DNA of 64,000 nucleotides from the NCBI GenBank assembly GCA_963576475.1, contig OY754973.1, positions 6,849,052 to 6,913,051 of the forward strand, read 5' to 3'. This document shows positions 10,904 through 22,647 of this stretch, piece after piece; the first letter of the stretch is position 1, and every line of letters starts with the position of its first letter. The stretch comes from Molanna angustata. Lineage: Eukaryota > Arthropoda > Insecta > Trichoptera > Molannidae. Position numbers and translations under genes: made by a program. Below the pieces are notes generated by a model. The model did no database searches, was not told where the DNA came from, and saw only the letters and a program-made list of their open reading frames with translations.

Positions 10904-12479
10904 GGAGGACGATGAAATTAAAAAAAGTCGTAGAACTGTCTAGAATCTTATACGTTTTTTTAAGTTCTACAAGAAGATGTGGGAGGGCTTGCCCAAGTAG
11001 CAATTCAATTGGTTTATTCCTTTTATATCTTTTGTTTTCTATGCACATACAATCTATTTGTCTATTTTATCATATTATTATTTTGCATTGCATTGTTCTT
11101 GACGAACGGATCTCGAGTTGAATGGCCATCCCATCCATTATCCAAAATAGTTTTAAACTTCGTATTTCAACTCGAGTTTTTTTTTCATTTTTTATTTTCA
11201 ATCAAAAACAATATCCATTGTTTATGGGACTTATCGATAGTTTACATTTATATTGTCTATGGTCACTGGTCACTAGCGTTGAGTGTGGGTGTGTTAATGT
11301 GGCATAACTGTATAATAATATTTTTTATCCATGGCCAGGTTTGAATAACCTGACTTTTACAATATTTGTTATTTTTTATTTTGTTAAATAATGATAATAA
11401 TAATATTTATTTTTCCATAATAAAATACATACAGGAACTTAAAGTTTTTTGAACATGTAATTTATGATTTACTATGTATAAAATAAAATAGTTGTTGGGA
11501 AGTACCATGTTTTTTAGTTCCTCCAATAAATATTTGTCTATCTAACTAGGAGTGATTTCTGTTTTAAGACGGACAATTTTATCACAATTTAAATAACAAG
11601 TCCACTCCAAGTTACATGATTGAAATATTGAAATAAAAAAAGAAGAATTATACTCATAGTAAGTAATGAAAAAAGTATCCTAATTTGCAAGCAATCAATA
11701 AACAAATAAATAAGTTAACACTTCATAGCAATGAAAGAAATATATTATAAAGCAACCAATAAACAAATCATAGGTCAACAAACAAATCAGTATGCAATAA
11801 TATAATACAAGTAATAAGTAAACACATTATAGCAGTGAAAACAAATTAAGCAATCAATAAACCTTCATAGGTCAACAAAAACAATTCAATATGCAATAAA
11901 TATAATACAAATAAAAAGTAAACAATTTAAGCAATGAGATAACAATATGATAAATTAGTCTAAGTAACAGTCCTTAGGCAATGAAAAAAAGCGACCAATC
12001 AACCAATCGATTTTAAATCAACCTCCCAACCTGTTGGAGCTCTGAAACTTTCCGAATTTGTGTATTCCCGATGACAATGCATATTAAAGCGTGATTCATA
12101 TTTTTTAACAATTTTGTAATTTAATACAAAGTAAACGAAGCTATGCGTTTCCGGCTGAGCTTTAATAAAATTTGAATTTTATTCGGTTAGAAGCAACAAT
12201 AATATTTGAAGAACTGTTTTTACATGTTTTCAACGTAAAAACAGTTAAAATTATAATAATTTACATTTTTAAACATGATTTAACTGTCAACTTAATAAAA
12301 GAATAAGGAAAATATAATTATTATTTTGAGAGTAAAAGTAATTAATTAAGCAATTTAATAAATTTATTTTAATGCTAGTGAAAAATCGATTACATATTTA
12401 ATATAATGTAATCAATTTTGAAAAGGGTGTCTTCAAATATTTTTTTGATTTAGGTTTATTTTTTGTATTAGGTACTTCT
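10904..12479. other. Very AT-rich region without a recognised gene
   Basis: Short frames only. 11620-12000 is A-rich on the plus strand with loosely repeated words (AGCAATCAATAAACAAAT and variants at about 11690, 11750 and 11840), suggesting an old, degraded tandem array or element tail. Confidence 0.4.
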
Positions 12480-12695
12480 CCGATAATTAACAGGTACTAT
12501 GTCAAATATTAATTTAACACGCACCCATAAACAAGTTGCCACATTCTGGAGACTTACGATATTAATCGTCTCACAGATCCAGACTGAAAAACACAATTAA
12601 ATACTATGTCTCCACCGAGAATCGAACCCGGGACCTTTGGATCAGCAGTCAGATATCTTACTATCTGAGCCATGAAAGCTGACACTATACAGACA
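12480..12695 (-). mobile_element. tRNA-headed SINE (type 1b)
   Basis: Read on the minus strand, a pol III head with GGCTCAG and CCCGGGTTCGATTCTCGG is followed by GTCTGGATCTGTGAGACGAT, GTGGCAACTTG and ACATAGTACCTG. The same order occurs in the copies at 29.8 and 63.3 kb. The tRNA part cannot form a full cloverleaf. Several substitutions mark it as an old copy. Confidence 0.85.
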
Positions 12696-12850
12696 TACAT
12701 ACCGTCACACCATGTCTAATGGGATAGTTAAAGAAATCCTCGTCCCTTTCACCTCTTTACTCCCAAAAATCATGGCTTCGTCTAGTAGTTAACTCGTCTA
12801 TTAGGGGCATTAATTTTTAAATGAAAAATTAATAAGAATTTATTATGTGA

Positions 12851-13084
12851 AGGATCTGGTCGGCGCTTAACAGAATCCGAACTGGCCATGGTAGGTGTGT
12901 TGATTTTGCCTTTAAATGTGGATGGCGAGAGTCACCTAGATGTGACTGCGGAGCTGACAGACAGACCATTGAACATATAGTGGCGGAATGTGTGAGCTGC
13001 CTGTATAGTGGTGACCAAACAGACTTTTTCGCACTCACCGACGAAGCAATAAATTACATCAAGAACCTGGACATCCATATTTGA
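12851..13084 (+). pseudogene. LINE ORF2 C-terminal zinc-knuckle fragment
   Basis: An open frame of about 77 codons without a start codon ends in TGA at 13082-13084. It reads NRIRTGHGRC, then SPRCDCGADRQTIEHIVAEC (spacing C-x-C-x8-H-x4-C), then AINYIKNLDIHI and stop. This is the usual C-terminal CCHC-type end of several insect LINE ORF2 proteins, where the chain finishes on a short LD-(V/I)-(R/H)-(L/I) motif. Nothing upstream encodes the polymerase, so it is a 5'-truncated relic. It lies tail to tail with the long LINE on the other strand. Confidence 0.75.
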
Positions 13085-13117
13085 CAAGCAGGAAACCTAA
13101 CCCTGCGCATAATTAAC

Positions 13118-16100
13118 TTTTTTTTTTTTAACATGTCTACGTAGGGGACGCCAGCTATTAGGATTTAGGTCCATTTTACTCTTCCGAAGAAGTGCACTAC
13201 GTAGCGTTGGGAGGGGTTTGCAATCTAGAAATGAGTTTATTAATTCGGATTTTAAAAAGACCCGGGTTGTACGAAGATGGAAACACAGAATTCGGAAGAT
13301 CGTTCCACAGTCGGGCTGCTGTATTAATAAAGGAGTTCGAGAAGCGACTTGTTCGTATATGTTGAAGGTCCACTGTGAATGGATGCTGCGATTGAGTGAA
13401 GCGAGTGACTCTGTTGCGAGTGGGTGGAGGAGGGACCAAAGATGCAAGTTCTTCTGAGCAATTCCCGTGGTAGTATCTATAGAATAAACTTAAAATACCG
13501 ACTCTGCGTCTGTGTTCTAGTGATTGCAATCCATCAGTCAGTGATGGATCATCAATCAGACGTATAGCACGCCTTTGGACAGCGTCGAGGGTATTCAGTA
13601 GGTATTGGGGGGCGCCACTCCAGAGGTGACTGCCATATTCAATAATTGGACGTATTTGCGCTTTGTAGAGTATACAGATCTGGGTCTTAGTAAAATATCT
13701 GCGCGCTCTATATAGTACGCTCAATTTTTTGAAGGCGAGTTTCACCTTAGCTTCGATGGAGCCCTTGTAGTGTAATTGGTTCGTTATAGATACTCCAAGC
13801 AGGTCGATAGAGCTGCTGTTAGGTAGGGTGCTTCCGTTGAAAGAAATTTGCAATTCATTGGGGTTTCTCTTCGCAGAAATTAGACAGGCTTGGGTTTTTG
13901 AGACGTTAAATGAAACAAGATTACTTTCACCCCAGGTATTGATTGAGTGGAGGTAGCTATTTATTTTTTGATGAAGGTCTTTCCGGGCTTCTGATATTTC
14001 ACTCTGTTTAGGAGGTTTGTCAAAAGAGAAATTGTCATGGACTGTGCTGTCATCAGCGTAACAGTGGATGGGGGCGCGTAAGAGCAAGTCATTAATATGT
14101 AGGAGGAATAGGGTTGGAGATAGAATGGACCCTTGAGGAACTCCCGCATTAATGGAATGGGGAGAAGAAGAGCAACCGTCCACTACAGTTATGACTTCGC
14201 GATCTTTTAAAAAATTCGCAATCCAAGTACACAGAGACTGGGGTAGTCCATAAAAAGGGAGTTTCATTAAGAGACCTCGGTGCCAAACCCGGTCGAAAGC
14301 TTTAGAGATGTCAAGGGCGACAGTTTCAGCTTCTCCAAAGCGTTCCATAACTTGACCCCACACGGATGTCACATACGCGAGTAGATCGCCACAAGATCGA
14401 TTTCCACGAAATCCATATTGGCGGTCGCTTAAAATTTTGTTTGCTTCGAGGTATGTGATCAACTTGGTGTTTAGTACCCTTTCCATTATTTTGGAGAGTA
14501 CAGAAGTAATAGCGATGGGTCGGTAGTTAGATGGGTTGGAGCGATCACCTTTTTTGGGAATTGGGTGGATGACCGCTTTTTTCCAGTCACATGGGACAAT
14601 ACCAGTTTTAAACGAGAGTTTGAAGAGTTTAGTGAGAACTGGGGCTAGTTCGGCGGAGCATTTTTTTAACACAAGAACGGGAATTCCATCTGGTCCATTA
14701 GGTTTGTTAACATCCAACCCTCGGATGGCGAGTAAAACCTCAGAGAAGTTAATCCTTACTTCTTTCATTTTAAAACCACAATGTGGAACTGGTTGAGGAG
14801 TTTTTCCTCCGTCGTCAAGGGTTGAGTTATCTGCAAATAATTTACCGAGAAGATTAGCTTTGTCGGTGGCAGAGTTAGCAATGGATCCGTCATGGTTCGT
14901 TAAAGGTGGAAATGAAGATGTGCAAAAGTTCTGACCTATGGAGGTTGACAATGACCAGAATCTTCGGCTACCGTTAGGGCATGAGGAGAGTTTTTGACTT
15001 ATATGTTGGTCATGGAGTTTTTTAGCCTGATTAATGGTTTTTTTACAATCCTTTGTCATCTTGTTGTATGCTTTCTTGTTTGACGGGGATTGAAGTTTTT
15101 GAAATGTTTTGAAAGTCAGATTTTTACGCGTGACTGCTTCTCGGCATTTGGAATCAAACCAAGGTTTTGTGCCTGGTCCGCAGGTTTTGAGGGAGGAGGG
15201 AATATAGCCATCCATAGCAGAAGTGATGACATCCCCTACCTCACGCGCACAGATAGAAGGGTCTTTGGTTCTAAAACAGACTTCATTCCAAGGAAAGTCG
15301 CGAAAGTGTATTCGCAGTGCATTCCAATCTGCTGACTTGTATTGCCAAATTTTCCTTTTAGGTTTTTCGGGTGGAAGGTCCGGGATGAAGTGGATGGCCG
15401 TTTGCACAAGGCAATGGTCTGAAGAGCCCAGTGGGGCTGTGACTTTCAGTGTGTATCCCGTTGGCGAGGTAGTCATAAAAAGATCAAGCAGATTGGAACG
15501 ATGCCCAGAGACATCAGGGATGCGAGTTGGCTCTTGAACAAGTTGCTCCAGGTTATGACACAAAGCAAAGGATTCCGTCATGCGGCCAGCCGAATCGGTA
15601 GTTCCCGATTTCAGCCAATCGGAGTGATGGACATTGAAATCGCCGAGAACCGCAAATTCTGCCGACGGGTAGCGAGACAGAAGAATGTCAATGGTTTCTC
15701 CTAAGTATTTGAAAAACTCGGAAGAATCATAATAATCTCGGAAGAATAATCACTCATATTTGGAGATCGGTAGATACAAGCATAAATTTTTATGAATTTG
15801 TTAGATTTTAAACGGACCCACATAACATTGAAGGCGGGGTTCTCGAACTCCTTCAATCTGACACAGTTGATGTCTTCGCGGCTGTAGAGGCACAAGCCTC
15901 CTTTGGGCACAAACATGCTTTCGAGTATGTACCCTGGGCAGTTGAGGTAACTTGTGTCGGGTGGATCTTGAATTTGTGTTTCCGTGAGAAAGAGCAGGTG
16001 TGGTTTTTGAGATTGCAAGTAATGGTAAACAGAATTTAAATTACTGTGGATACCTCTGATGTTAGCGAAGTCTACCGACAGTTCACAAATGGTGCGAGGG

Positions 16101-16300
16101 TATGCAGTCTTGGTTGTCGCTGTATAAACATTATTATTGGGTTTATCTGTCATGAAGGTTTTGTGGGGGGGGGGTGGCATTGTGAAACGAGGAGATCAGA
16201 AGCCCTTTTCAAGGACATTTGTTCCGGCAGCTGTGCTGCTAGGTTGAAGGAGGGAGGATATGGCCGTGGAGGACGCCTGGTGCTTAACTTACCTTAAGAA
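13118..16300 (-). mobile_element. Nearly full-length LINE (CR1/Jockey-like)
   Basis: The element runs leftward and ends in a poly(A) seen as T's at 13118-13128. It carries endonuclease and reverse transcriptase coding sequence with one small lesion. A near-identical 5'-truncated copy sits at 5.9-6.6 kb, so the family has moved recently. No separate gag-like ORF1 was seen, so the copy is either truncated just upstream of ORF2 or belongs to a lineage without one. The right boundary is uncertain (about 16290-16320), and no target duplication could be fixed. Confidence 0.85.
13197..16180 (-). pseudogene. LINE ORF2: endonuclease plus reverse transcriptase, one frameshift
   Basis: ORF2 of a non-LTR retrotransposon nicks target DNA and reverse-transcribes the element RNA at the nick. 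The first part (16180-15701) is the start of an APE-type endonuclease, with FANIRGIHSN near residue 40 and catalytic Glu in LFLTETQ near 67. The second, uninterrupted part (15581-13197, 794 residues, open further upstream) holds GDFNVHHSDW (15647-15612), SSDHCLV near residue 53, NYRPIAI near 352, LDISKAFD at 423-430, VPQGSILSP at 481-489 and catalytic YADD at 508-511. All key polymerase residues are intact. A 20-bp imperfect duplication (CTCGGAAGAAT at 15717 and 15737) shifts the frame between the parts. Confidence 0.92.
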
Positions 16301-16339
16301 TAGCAAATTTTATATTTTTACTCTATTTGTGATATATGC

Positions 16340-16780
16340 GGCCAAACGCTAAATAAATTATTTATTTATTTTAATCTTCTTGTACATATAATTAGTACAC
16401 TGGCGGGCTTATTGCCTAATGGCAATTTCTTCCAACCAACCAGAGTAAATGTTAAGTATACAAAACAATGTGTACTAGGCAATCAGTTAATCACATTACA
16501 TAACAAATAAAAACAGCAGAAGAAAAGTAAAATAAAAATAACCAATAAGAGCAATTCATAGCAAGATAGGAAAACTAAAGGATAAGGAAAGGAAGATGAG
16601 AGGAAGATGTAATCAGGTGTTGTCAGATAAATATTTTTGCTTTAGCCTTTTCTTGAAGATGTTTAATGAGATAGACGACGTAATATCAGGACTTAGGCTA
16701 TTCCATAGCCTAGCTGAATATACTTCAAATGACGAGTTGAAGTATATTCAGCTCTTCAAAAAAAAATTATGTGTATTGAT
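16340..16780 (-). mobile_element. LINE 3' region fragment
   Basis: On the minus strand the sequence reaches the shared tail block (TTGGAAGAAATTGCC...GGCAATAAGCCCGCC at 16440-16400) and ends in AAATAAATAAATAA near 16350. The body (16450-16760) has no clean frame. It is likely a 5'-truncated LINE or its untranslated end. Confidence 0.55.
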
Positions 16781-17184
16781 ACTATTTATATTTTTTATTG
16801 TTTATTTTAATAAGGGTATATTTTTATAATTGTTACTTTAATTGTAGATTTGACTTCGCAGCCACATGCATAGTTGGGTGCGGGCCGTTCATTGAACACC
16901 CATTATTGAAGGTATTCATCATAAATTGGCGGTAAAAGCGATCCCATTTTTGTCTGACCATTAAATCTATTGTTCAACGTTTAAATCATTGTTTGTATTA
17001 TGATGTACCAAAATATTTATTATACTTAGGTATCTATTTTAACGGAAATGTTTTTTTTCTGTAATGATATTAAATTATATCTTTGTTTAAAGTATTCTAT
17101 TTTGCGATGATGTCATATTTTAAAAATATTATTATTTGTATCGACCATCAATACATTATATTTGCCAAGGTATGCAATATGTGA

Positions 17185-17240
17185 CTCCTTAGCCACAGGT
17201 CCAGGGTTCGATTCCTGGTAGAGATACAGTTTTAATGGTT
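17185..17240 (+). repeat. Degenerate tRNA-like SINE head
   Basis: AGGTCCAGGGTTCGATTCCTGG followed by TAGAGATACAGTTTTAAT resembles the B-box half of the type 1b SINE. The A-box half is not recognisable. Confidence 0.45.
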
Positions 17241-17336
17241 GATACTGGCTTATCCTAGGAAGGTTGATTATTTTAAAATTAATTTCATTTATATAATACA
17301 ACACATAAAAACATTCATTTGATGCAGAAAAAGATG

Positions 17337-17489
17337 CAAATGGCAGAGCGGTTAGCGCACTGGGTTAGTAATTCAGTGGTCGCGAGTTCGAATCCTGCCA
17401 CGACCGATTTCGTTCACCTATAGCACAAGCATATGTATAATGTATATTATGTACTTGTTCCAATGACATATTCATTATTAAAAAAAAAA
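17337..17489 (+). mobile_element. tRNA-headed SINE (type 2)
   Basis: The head has an A box (GGCAGAGCGGTTAGCGC) and a B box (GCGAGTTCGAATCCTGCC), then TTTCGTTCACC, a short AT body and a final run of A's at about 17478-17488. Inverted relatives occur at 18.9, 19.7 and 52.8 kb. The anticodon arm is irregular and the acceptor stem fails, so it is not a tRNA gene. Confidence 0.8.
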
Positions 17490-17704
17490 CATTATGTAAA
17501 GGAGAATATATATGAAATATTTTATTCTACGTATTATTGGTATGTAATGTAAGATTTTATTAAACAAAATATGTAAAATTTTCTTTTATTTACATTTGTT
17601 ACTTTTATTTTTTTTCTTTTTTCTCTCTTTGTATTTTTTTGTCTATTTATCACGAATTACCTACTGTTGTACCAATTTAACTTTTGAGATTTCACGTAAC
17701 TCGG

Positions 17705-18000
17705 GTTGTAAAGAAATTGCCTTATGGCAATGTACCCGCCTTTGTACACCTGTACATATGACGACATTGACATCCCAGTACGTTATTACTTATATTAATT
17801 GGTTTGCCACAAGTAATTGACACTAGGTAGGGATAGTTATAACAATTATATGTTAAACTCATTCATTGTAACTTTTTACCTAGTGTTGTTTGTGTACAAT
17901 TTAATTATCTAAAAAAAATGTGGTATCTTGTTAATGGATGCGCGTTAGTATAATATTTGACGTAGTACCCGTTATTAGATAATCGAGAAGCAGTTAAAAA
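17705..18000 (+). repeat. SINE/LINE tail pieces
   Basis: 17705-17760 holds the shared tail block (AAATTGCCTTATGGCAATG, ACCCGCC). 17917-17999 matches the 3' third of the type 1b SINE (TTGTTAATGGATGCG, ATAATATTTGACGTAGTACC), with divergence. Neither piece keeps a tRNA head. Confidence 0.5.
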
Positions 18001-18051
18001 ATATCATTTTTTTAATTTTAGGGGAAACATACAGCAATTTGCAAATTACAA

Positions 18052-18579
18052 AATATAATAATGAATTTTAACATACATACATACCATCACGCCATGTCCC
18101 TTGCGGGGTAGGCAGAGAGAACCGAACGCCACATCTTTCTCTCCTGACACGCATCCCTCGCCTCATCCACATTCATGCATCGTCTCATACATGTTCGTCT
18201 ATTGCTCACACTTCTAACATTTCCGTCTTTCAAAATTTCGTTCACATGGTCGTGCCATCCCTTTCTTGGGCGTCCCCGACCTCTCATTCCATTCCTTTCC
18301 GCTCTGTATATTTTCTTCGTCAGGCGCTCCTCATTCATTCTTCTCATGTGACCAATCCATCTCAATGTGTTCATTTTCATTCTAGTAATGACATCTTTCT
18401 TCATCTTACATTCTTTCCTTATATCCACGTTTCTTACCCGATCATACATCGTTCTTTTACAAATCCTTCTTAACCATCTCATTTTAACTGCATTTATTCT
18501 ACTTTCATGCTTCTTCTGCCATGTCCAGGTTTCACTTGCATCACTTTCACTTGCTTGCAATATAATAATAAATTTTAAC
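18052..18579 (-). mobile_element. 5'-truncated RT1 LINE with 21-bp target duplication
   Basis: A 486-bp insert (18073-18558) is bounded by AATATAATAATGAATTTTAAC (18052-18072) and AATATAATAATAAATTTTAAC (18559-18579), 20 of 21 identical. The minus-strand frame is uninterrupted from SETWTWQKKHESRINAV through MNEERLTKKIYRAERNG and GRGRPRKGWHDHVNEILK to WRSVLSAYPARDMA. It is the best-preserved C-terminus of this family here. Reverse transcriptase is absent because of 5' truncation. The first 20 or so residues of the 171-residue frame belong to the flank. Confidence 0.92.
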
Positions 18580-18924
18580 CATTGCCAAAATAGTTCCCCC
18601 ATAAAACATTGTATAAAATAACTAAAACATAATGTTAACAGTGGAGTAAGTTTGAAATTAAAGATTTATAAAATTTGAATTAAAAAAGACAAAACAAGAT
18701 AAGTAATTCAAAATGAAAACATGTCGATGATTATGGGATATTGTGGAATTGAGGAGAGTGCACTCTTTGTACGCTTTCTGTTAAATAATTGATGTAGGTA
18801 CGCGTCCAAACTGTAAAATTATATTGATGCATATAGGCTACAAATTAATGGCGTATAAAGATGTATGAAGATCTTTTAATTTACCCAATGAAAGCCATAA
18901 ATGATTGGGCTTTTATAAGAGAAT

Positions 18925-19012
18925 GAAATCAGTCGACGCCGGATGCGGTTCGAACTTGACATCACTAGATTCCTAAACCAATTGCCTAACCACTCTGCTA
19001 TCTATCCGATCC
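18925..19012 (-). mobile_element. Type 2 SINE head, degenerate
   Basis: Inverted tRNA-like sequence with a weakened B box (CGGTTCGAACTTGAC on the plus strand) and GCCTAACCACTCTGC complementing the A-box side. The tail is not clear. Confidence 0.55.
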
Positions 19013-19099
19013 ATCCAAACTCTTAACTTTATCAATAAATATTTTATTGTTTGTCAGTAAGTCATAAAATATTCCGCTTGTTCAATTTATTTACTAGAG

Positions 19100-19340
19100 T
19101 TATCCGGTGCAGTAAGATTGACCCTCACCAATTGCCAATCAGCTGATCACCGTGTCACGTGGTCCTCTTATCAAGGTATCTGTCGCGACGCATCTCATCT
19201 TGTACCTATCTGTGTCTCTATGATTGTGACGTGTTCATTGTCCATTTCGGCCTTAATTGGCTCCGCTCAAATGTCTTCATTAATTAGTATGTGCCGTCAC
19301 ATACTGTCACGGCTGGTGAATTAGCTGTGAGACTGCCAAG
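19100..19340. promoter_or_regulatory. Possible regulatory DNA with clustered binding words
   Basis: A patch without repeat matches and with higher GC than its surroundings contains CAGCTGATC, CACGTGG (E-box), CCTTAATTGGC, TTAATTAG and GAATTAGC (homeodomain cores) and a CCGTCACATACTGTCACGG stem. No frame is convincing. The regulatory role is inference from motif clustering only. Confidence 0.25.
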
Positions 19341-19608
19341 AGCTAACGGTGGTTTGACTCAGTTCTGTTGGACGTTTTCTATCTTGGAGATTATTAACAT
19401 AGGACCTTCACTATGAAAATATTGGTCAACGACCGTAAATGTACCTACTTACTGTTTATTTTTTTGGTTGTTCTTTATATCAGTTTTAGAAAGTTCTCTG
19501 CTTTTTTACGTGTAGGCTTCCTGTGAGATGAACAATCCGGTGTATTTTTTCGCAAATATCACGTAATAATAATGAACTTCATCTATTTTGACCTTGACTC
19601 CCGATAGG

Positions 19609-19790
19609 AAAAATAAATAAGAAAAAATGAATATGTTCTTTAACAAGTACATAAATCTTCCTACATTCCCTAAATTAAGAATAAATTCTAGTGCTATAGG
19701 TGGACAAAATCGGTCGAGGCAGGATTCGAACTCGCGACTATTGGATTACTTGCCCAGCGTTTTAACCGCTCTGCCGTCGACCCATCTATA
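19609..19790 (-). mobile_element. tRNA-headed SINE (type 2)
   Basis: The minus strand shows GGCAGAGCGGTTAAAACGC, then GCGAGTTCGAATCCTGCC, then TCGACCGATTTTGTCCACC and an AT body ending near a run of T's on the plus-strand complement. This matches the copies at 17.3 and 52.8 kb. Confidence 0.75.
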
Positions 19791-19799
19791 TATGTGCGA

Positions 19800-21540
19800 T
19801 CATAAAAGTATTCGATTAAGGTAGATAAGTACATACACATTGGTACAATTATGTAAACAAGCTAAAAAAGATCAAAAAATCCTGGCGCTGTTCAAACGAG
19901 ACATCTATGCGAAAGCATTGTCGCCTCCTGTAAAAGCTTTCATTGTTTTTCAACCTATTTCTCAAATAAATATCTTTCATGGTCGTATTCATTATTTTAT
20001 GACAATTTTTTAACATGTCAATAGAGACGAAGTTGGAATATTATAGGAGAACGACCTGATATTATTTTACTGCTATAGTTGTGAAATAGTTTATTATTAT
20101 TTTATACAAATAAATATAATCAGAACTATACTAACGACTTATATTCATGATCGTTTTACTTAGTTTCTCCTAAAAATAGTACATTATCAATTAATCTCTA
20201 TTGGAGTATATTAATCAGCTGTGTTGAAGTTTTTGGGCTTAAATTGCGATTTAGAATTTTTCTGTCACATTTTCTCCGTTTTGCTGAATTCTTGCCGTCC
20301 GCCTGTCGGTGGTAATTATGAATGAATGGAATTTATTGAAGTTAGTCATGCCTTTCGACTTACTCATGCATGATGAGCTACGATGGAATCTTGAAAACTG
20401 TGTAATAGTTCTGTACTGTACGTAGTTTATCAACAGAAGAAATGCTAAAAATTTGACTCGAACATCTTAACACTACCAGTGCGTCTAACATTTTTTTAAT
20501 TTTAATCTAATACATATTAATTTTTATTAACATATAAACTTTGACCGTTACGGTCTTACTTATTATTATTGTTTATTAGGTCTCAAAGCACTCAACTCAG
20601 AGTGAACTTCTTTAAAAAGTATTTATTAAATTTAACTCCAAAGTGAAGTGAAACCCTATTTGACACCCTTTATTCCTATCAAACCTGTGGGTGATACCGA
20701 GTGTTTCCCAAACCCCCCCCTGGGTTACACTTCATTATTCTGTTGAATTTGCCGTTAAATATTTTGCACGGTGAATACTAACTAACGTGATCTGGATAAG
20801 GAGTGAAATTGTAGCAAATTATTGTTATCTATATTCCGTACGTTGCACGTGCGCGTGATCGTACACGTGCACAATGGCGCTGTGCTATACTACCTTACCC
20901 ATCTCACCATCTTGTGCCACGTATCTTAATTATGTGTATACCTAATGGATTAATGCCAGCCAAACTAATATCGTAACAAATTTAATTCGCTCCGAGAAAA
21001 TTGTCAAATAAGAATTATTTCATCGTAATTCAACAGGTTCCGCCAACCAGTTAGAAATTGACAAAATGATAACAAAGAGATTTTGTTTGAAGCATTCTTA
21101 CTGTCGTTCCTACCTGTCAACCACATAAGCGAAAACAAGGAATATGCTCATAAGAAATCTATTCCCAAGGAAAAGTACACTGTAACACATACTGATTTAA
21201 TAACCATAATCCCATTTAGAAAATCAAATCAAAGTTTTTTAACGGAATTCTACATAAATAAGGAAGTTTACAAAAAAGGAACAGAAAATAAATACCGTAG
21301 AGTTGAAGAAATATTGTGATCAACAATTATCGTGACTTCAAACTTTTTGAATGCATATGCTAGGTAAATAAATCTCTGACCATTTACATCATGTTTTCTA
21401 AGGCTGGGTTGTTTCAACAAAAGTATCAGTAATAGCATCGTTTAAATACTCTGATTACATAAAATTGTTCAAAATTGAGTCGTTTGACGTTATAGATTTC
21501 GATGAAACAACCAAAACTATTGCACAATTTTATGAAATTA
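19800..21540. other. Low-repeat sequence, no recognised gene
   Basis: Two CACTCAACTC/AACTCCAAAGTGAAGTG patches and a C-run lie at 20590-20740. 20845-20870 holds two CACTG-free CACGTG E-boxes 12 bp apart in a GCACGTG...CACGTGC arrangement. An 85-codon open stretch (21062-21319) has no recognisable domain. Confidence 0.4.
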
Positions 21541-21544
21541 AAGT

Positions 21545-21604
21545 CCTTATTGAATACAGCTAAGCCTTATTGAATACAGCTAAGCCTTATTGAATACAGC
21601 TAAG
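21545..21604. repeat. 20-bp tandem repeat, three perfect units
   Basis: CCTTATTGAATACAGCTAAG occurs three times without mismatch at 21545, 21565 and 21585. Confidence 0.97.
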
Positions 21605-22088
21605 CTAGGTAACTGTCTGACAATATAAATCCAGTTTTATATTAAAAATGATCAGAAGATACACTTATTATAGTTGGAGAGGAAGATATAAAATAAAGAA
21701 TTCCGTAGACTTGGTAAGTAATTTACTTAAACGGACGAAAATTGTGACTTCAAACGGTTTTTGAATGTCACCAAGCTGGGTGAGTGACAATACCAGTTCT
21801 AACGGATAACTGCTCCAAACTATGTATCAAAAACGAGTAGCCATTCTAGAAATATTTCAACAATGAGAATTTCTCGATATGATAGCTGTCATTCGAGCCG
21901 AATAATATATTTATATTGCTTCTCGGGCCAACTGTTTATTCAGTCCGGTCCAGTGAAAATTGTCACAATTGAAGACCTGCGAACTTGATTGCCTTACAAA
22001 TCCACATTTGAATCACAGTGAAGTAAAAAATTACGTCACCAGAAATATGAACCCACAACCTACGACTCAGAATTCAGACAATATCATC

Positions 22089-22647
22089 CTGGGCTGTGTT
22101 CAGATTCAACACTCGACGTCGGGCGTCGAATGTTCCTGAAGTTGCAGATTATGGCGTTTTCACACCAATACCCGAACGCTTTCGAGCGGCGTTTTAATCT
22201 GAACGCTACATCGGGTGTTTTAAATGTCAAATGTCATTTATCATACATGTCTCTTCTTATGTTATATTTTCATCGAAACATAACAATTGGGCAGTGGAGT
22301 AAATAATGATCTCTAACCTTTTATTGGAAATTGTTGAATGATGTTTTTATAAATTAACCTCTTTGTGAATACATATTGTCATCATAAATAATTTCAACTG
22401 ATGACAACTGACATATTAGATACCACAGAAAGAAATAGAAGTCATCATTCCACAGATAAAATAGATGTCAACATATACTATAACTGTCGCGTTTTTCACC
22501 CTACAACTTTATCGAGCGTTTGGTGCGTACACCGGATGTTCAATCTGAACGCCACATAGTGTCATTTGAGCGTCTGTTTCCGGTTATTGTGAACGGCTTG
22601 GAGCGTTCACTAAGCGCACTCGGCGTTCGTTGTGAACGCAACCCTGG
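22089..22647. mobile_element. Possible 559-bp inverted-repeat element
   Basis: Ends match as CCTGGGCTGTGTTCA (22089) and the complement of TGAACGCAACCCTGG (ending 22647), with 12 of 15 agreeing. Interior ends are rich in GAACGC/GCGTTC words in both orientations. No transposase and no clear target duplication. Confidence 0.5.

Noticed and set aside
17337..17407. Apparent tRNA gene
   Set aside because: Same reasoning: the head belongs to a repeated SINE with a poly(A) tail, and the stems are irregular.
21062..21319. 85-codon plus-strand open stretch
   Set aside because: No ATG near its start, Lys/Ile-rich in an AT-rich region, and no domain; cannot be separated from chance.
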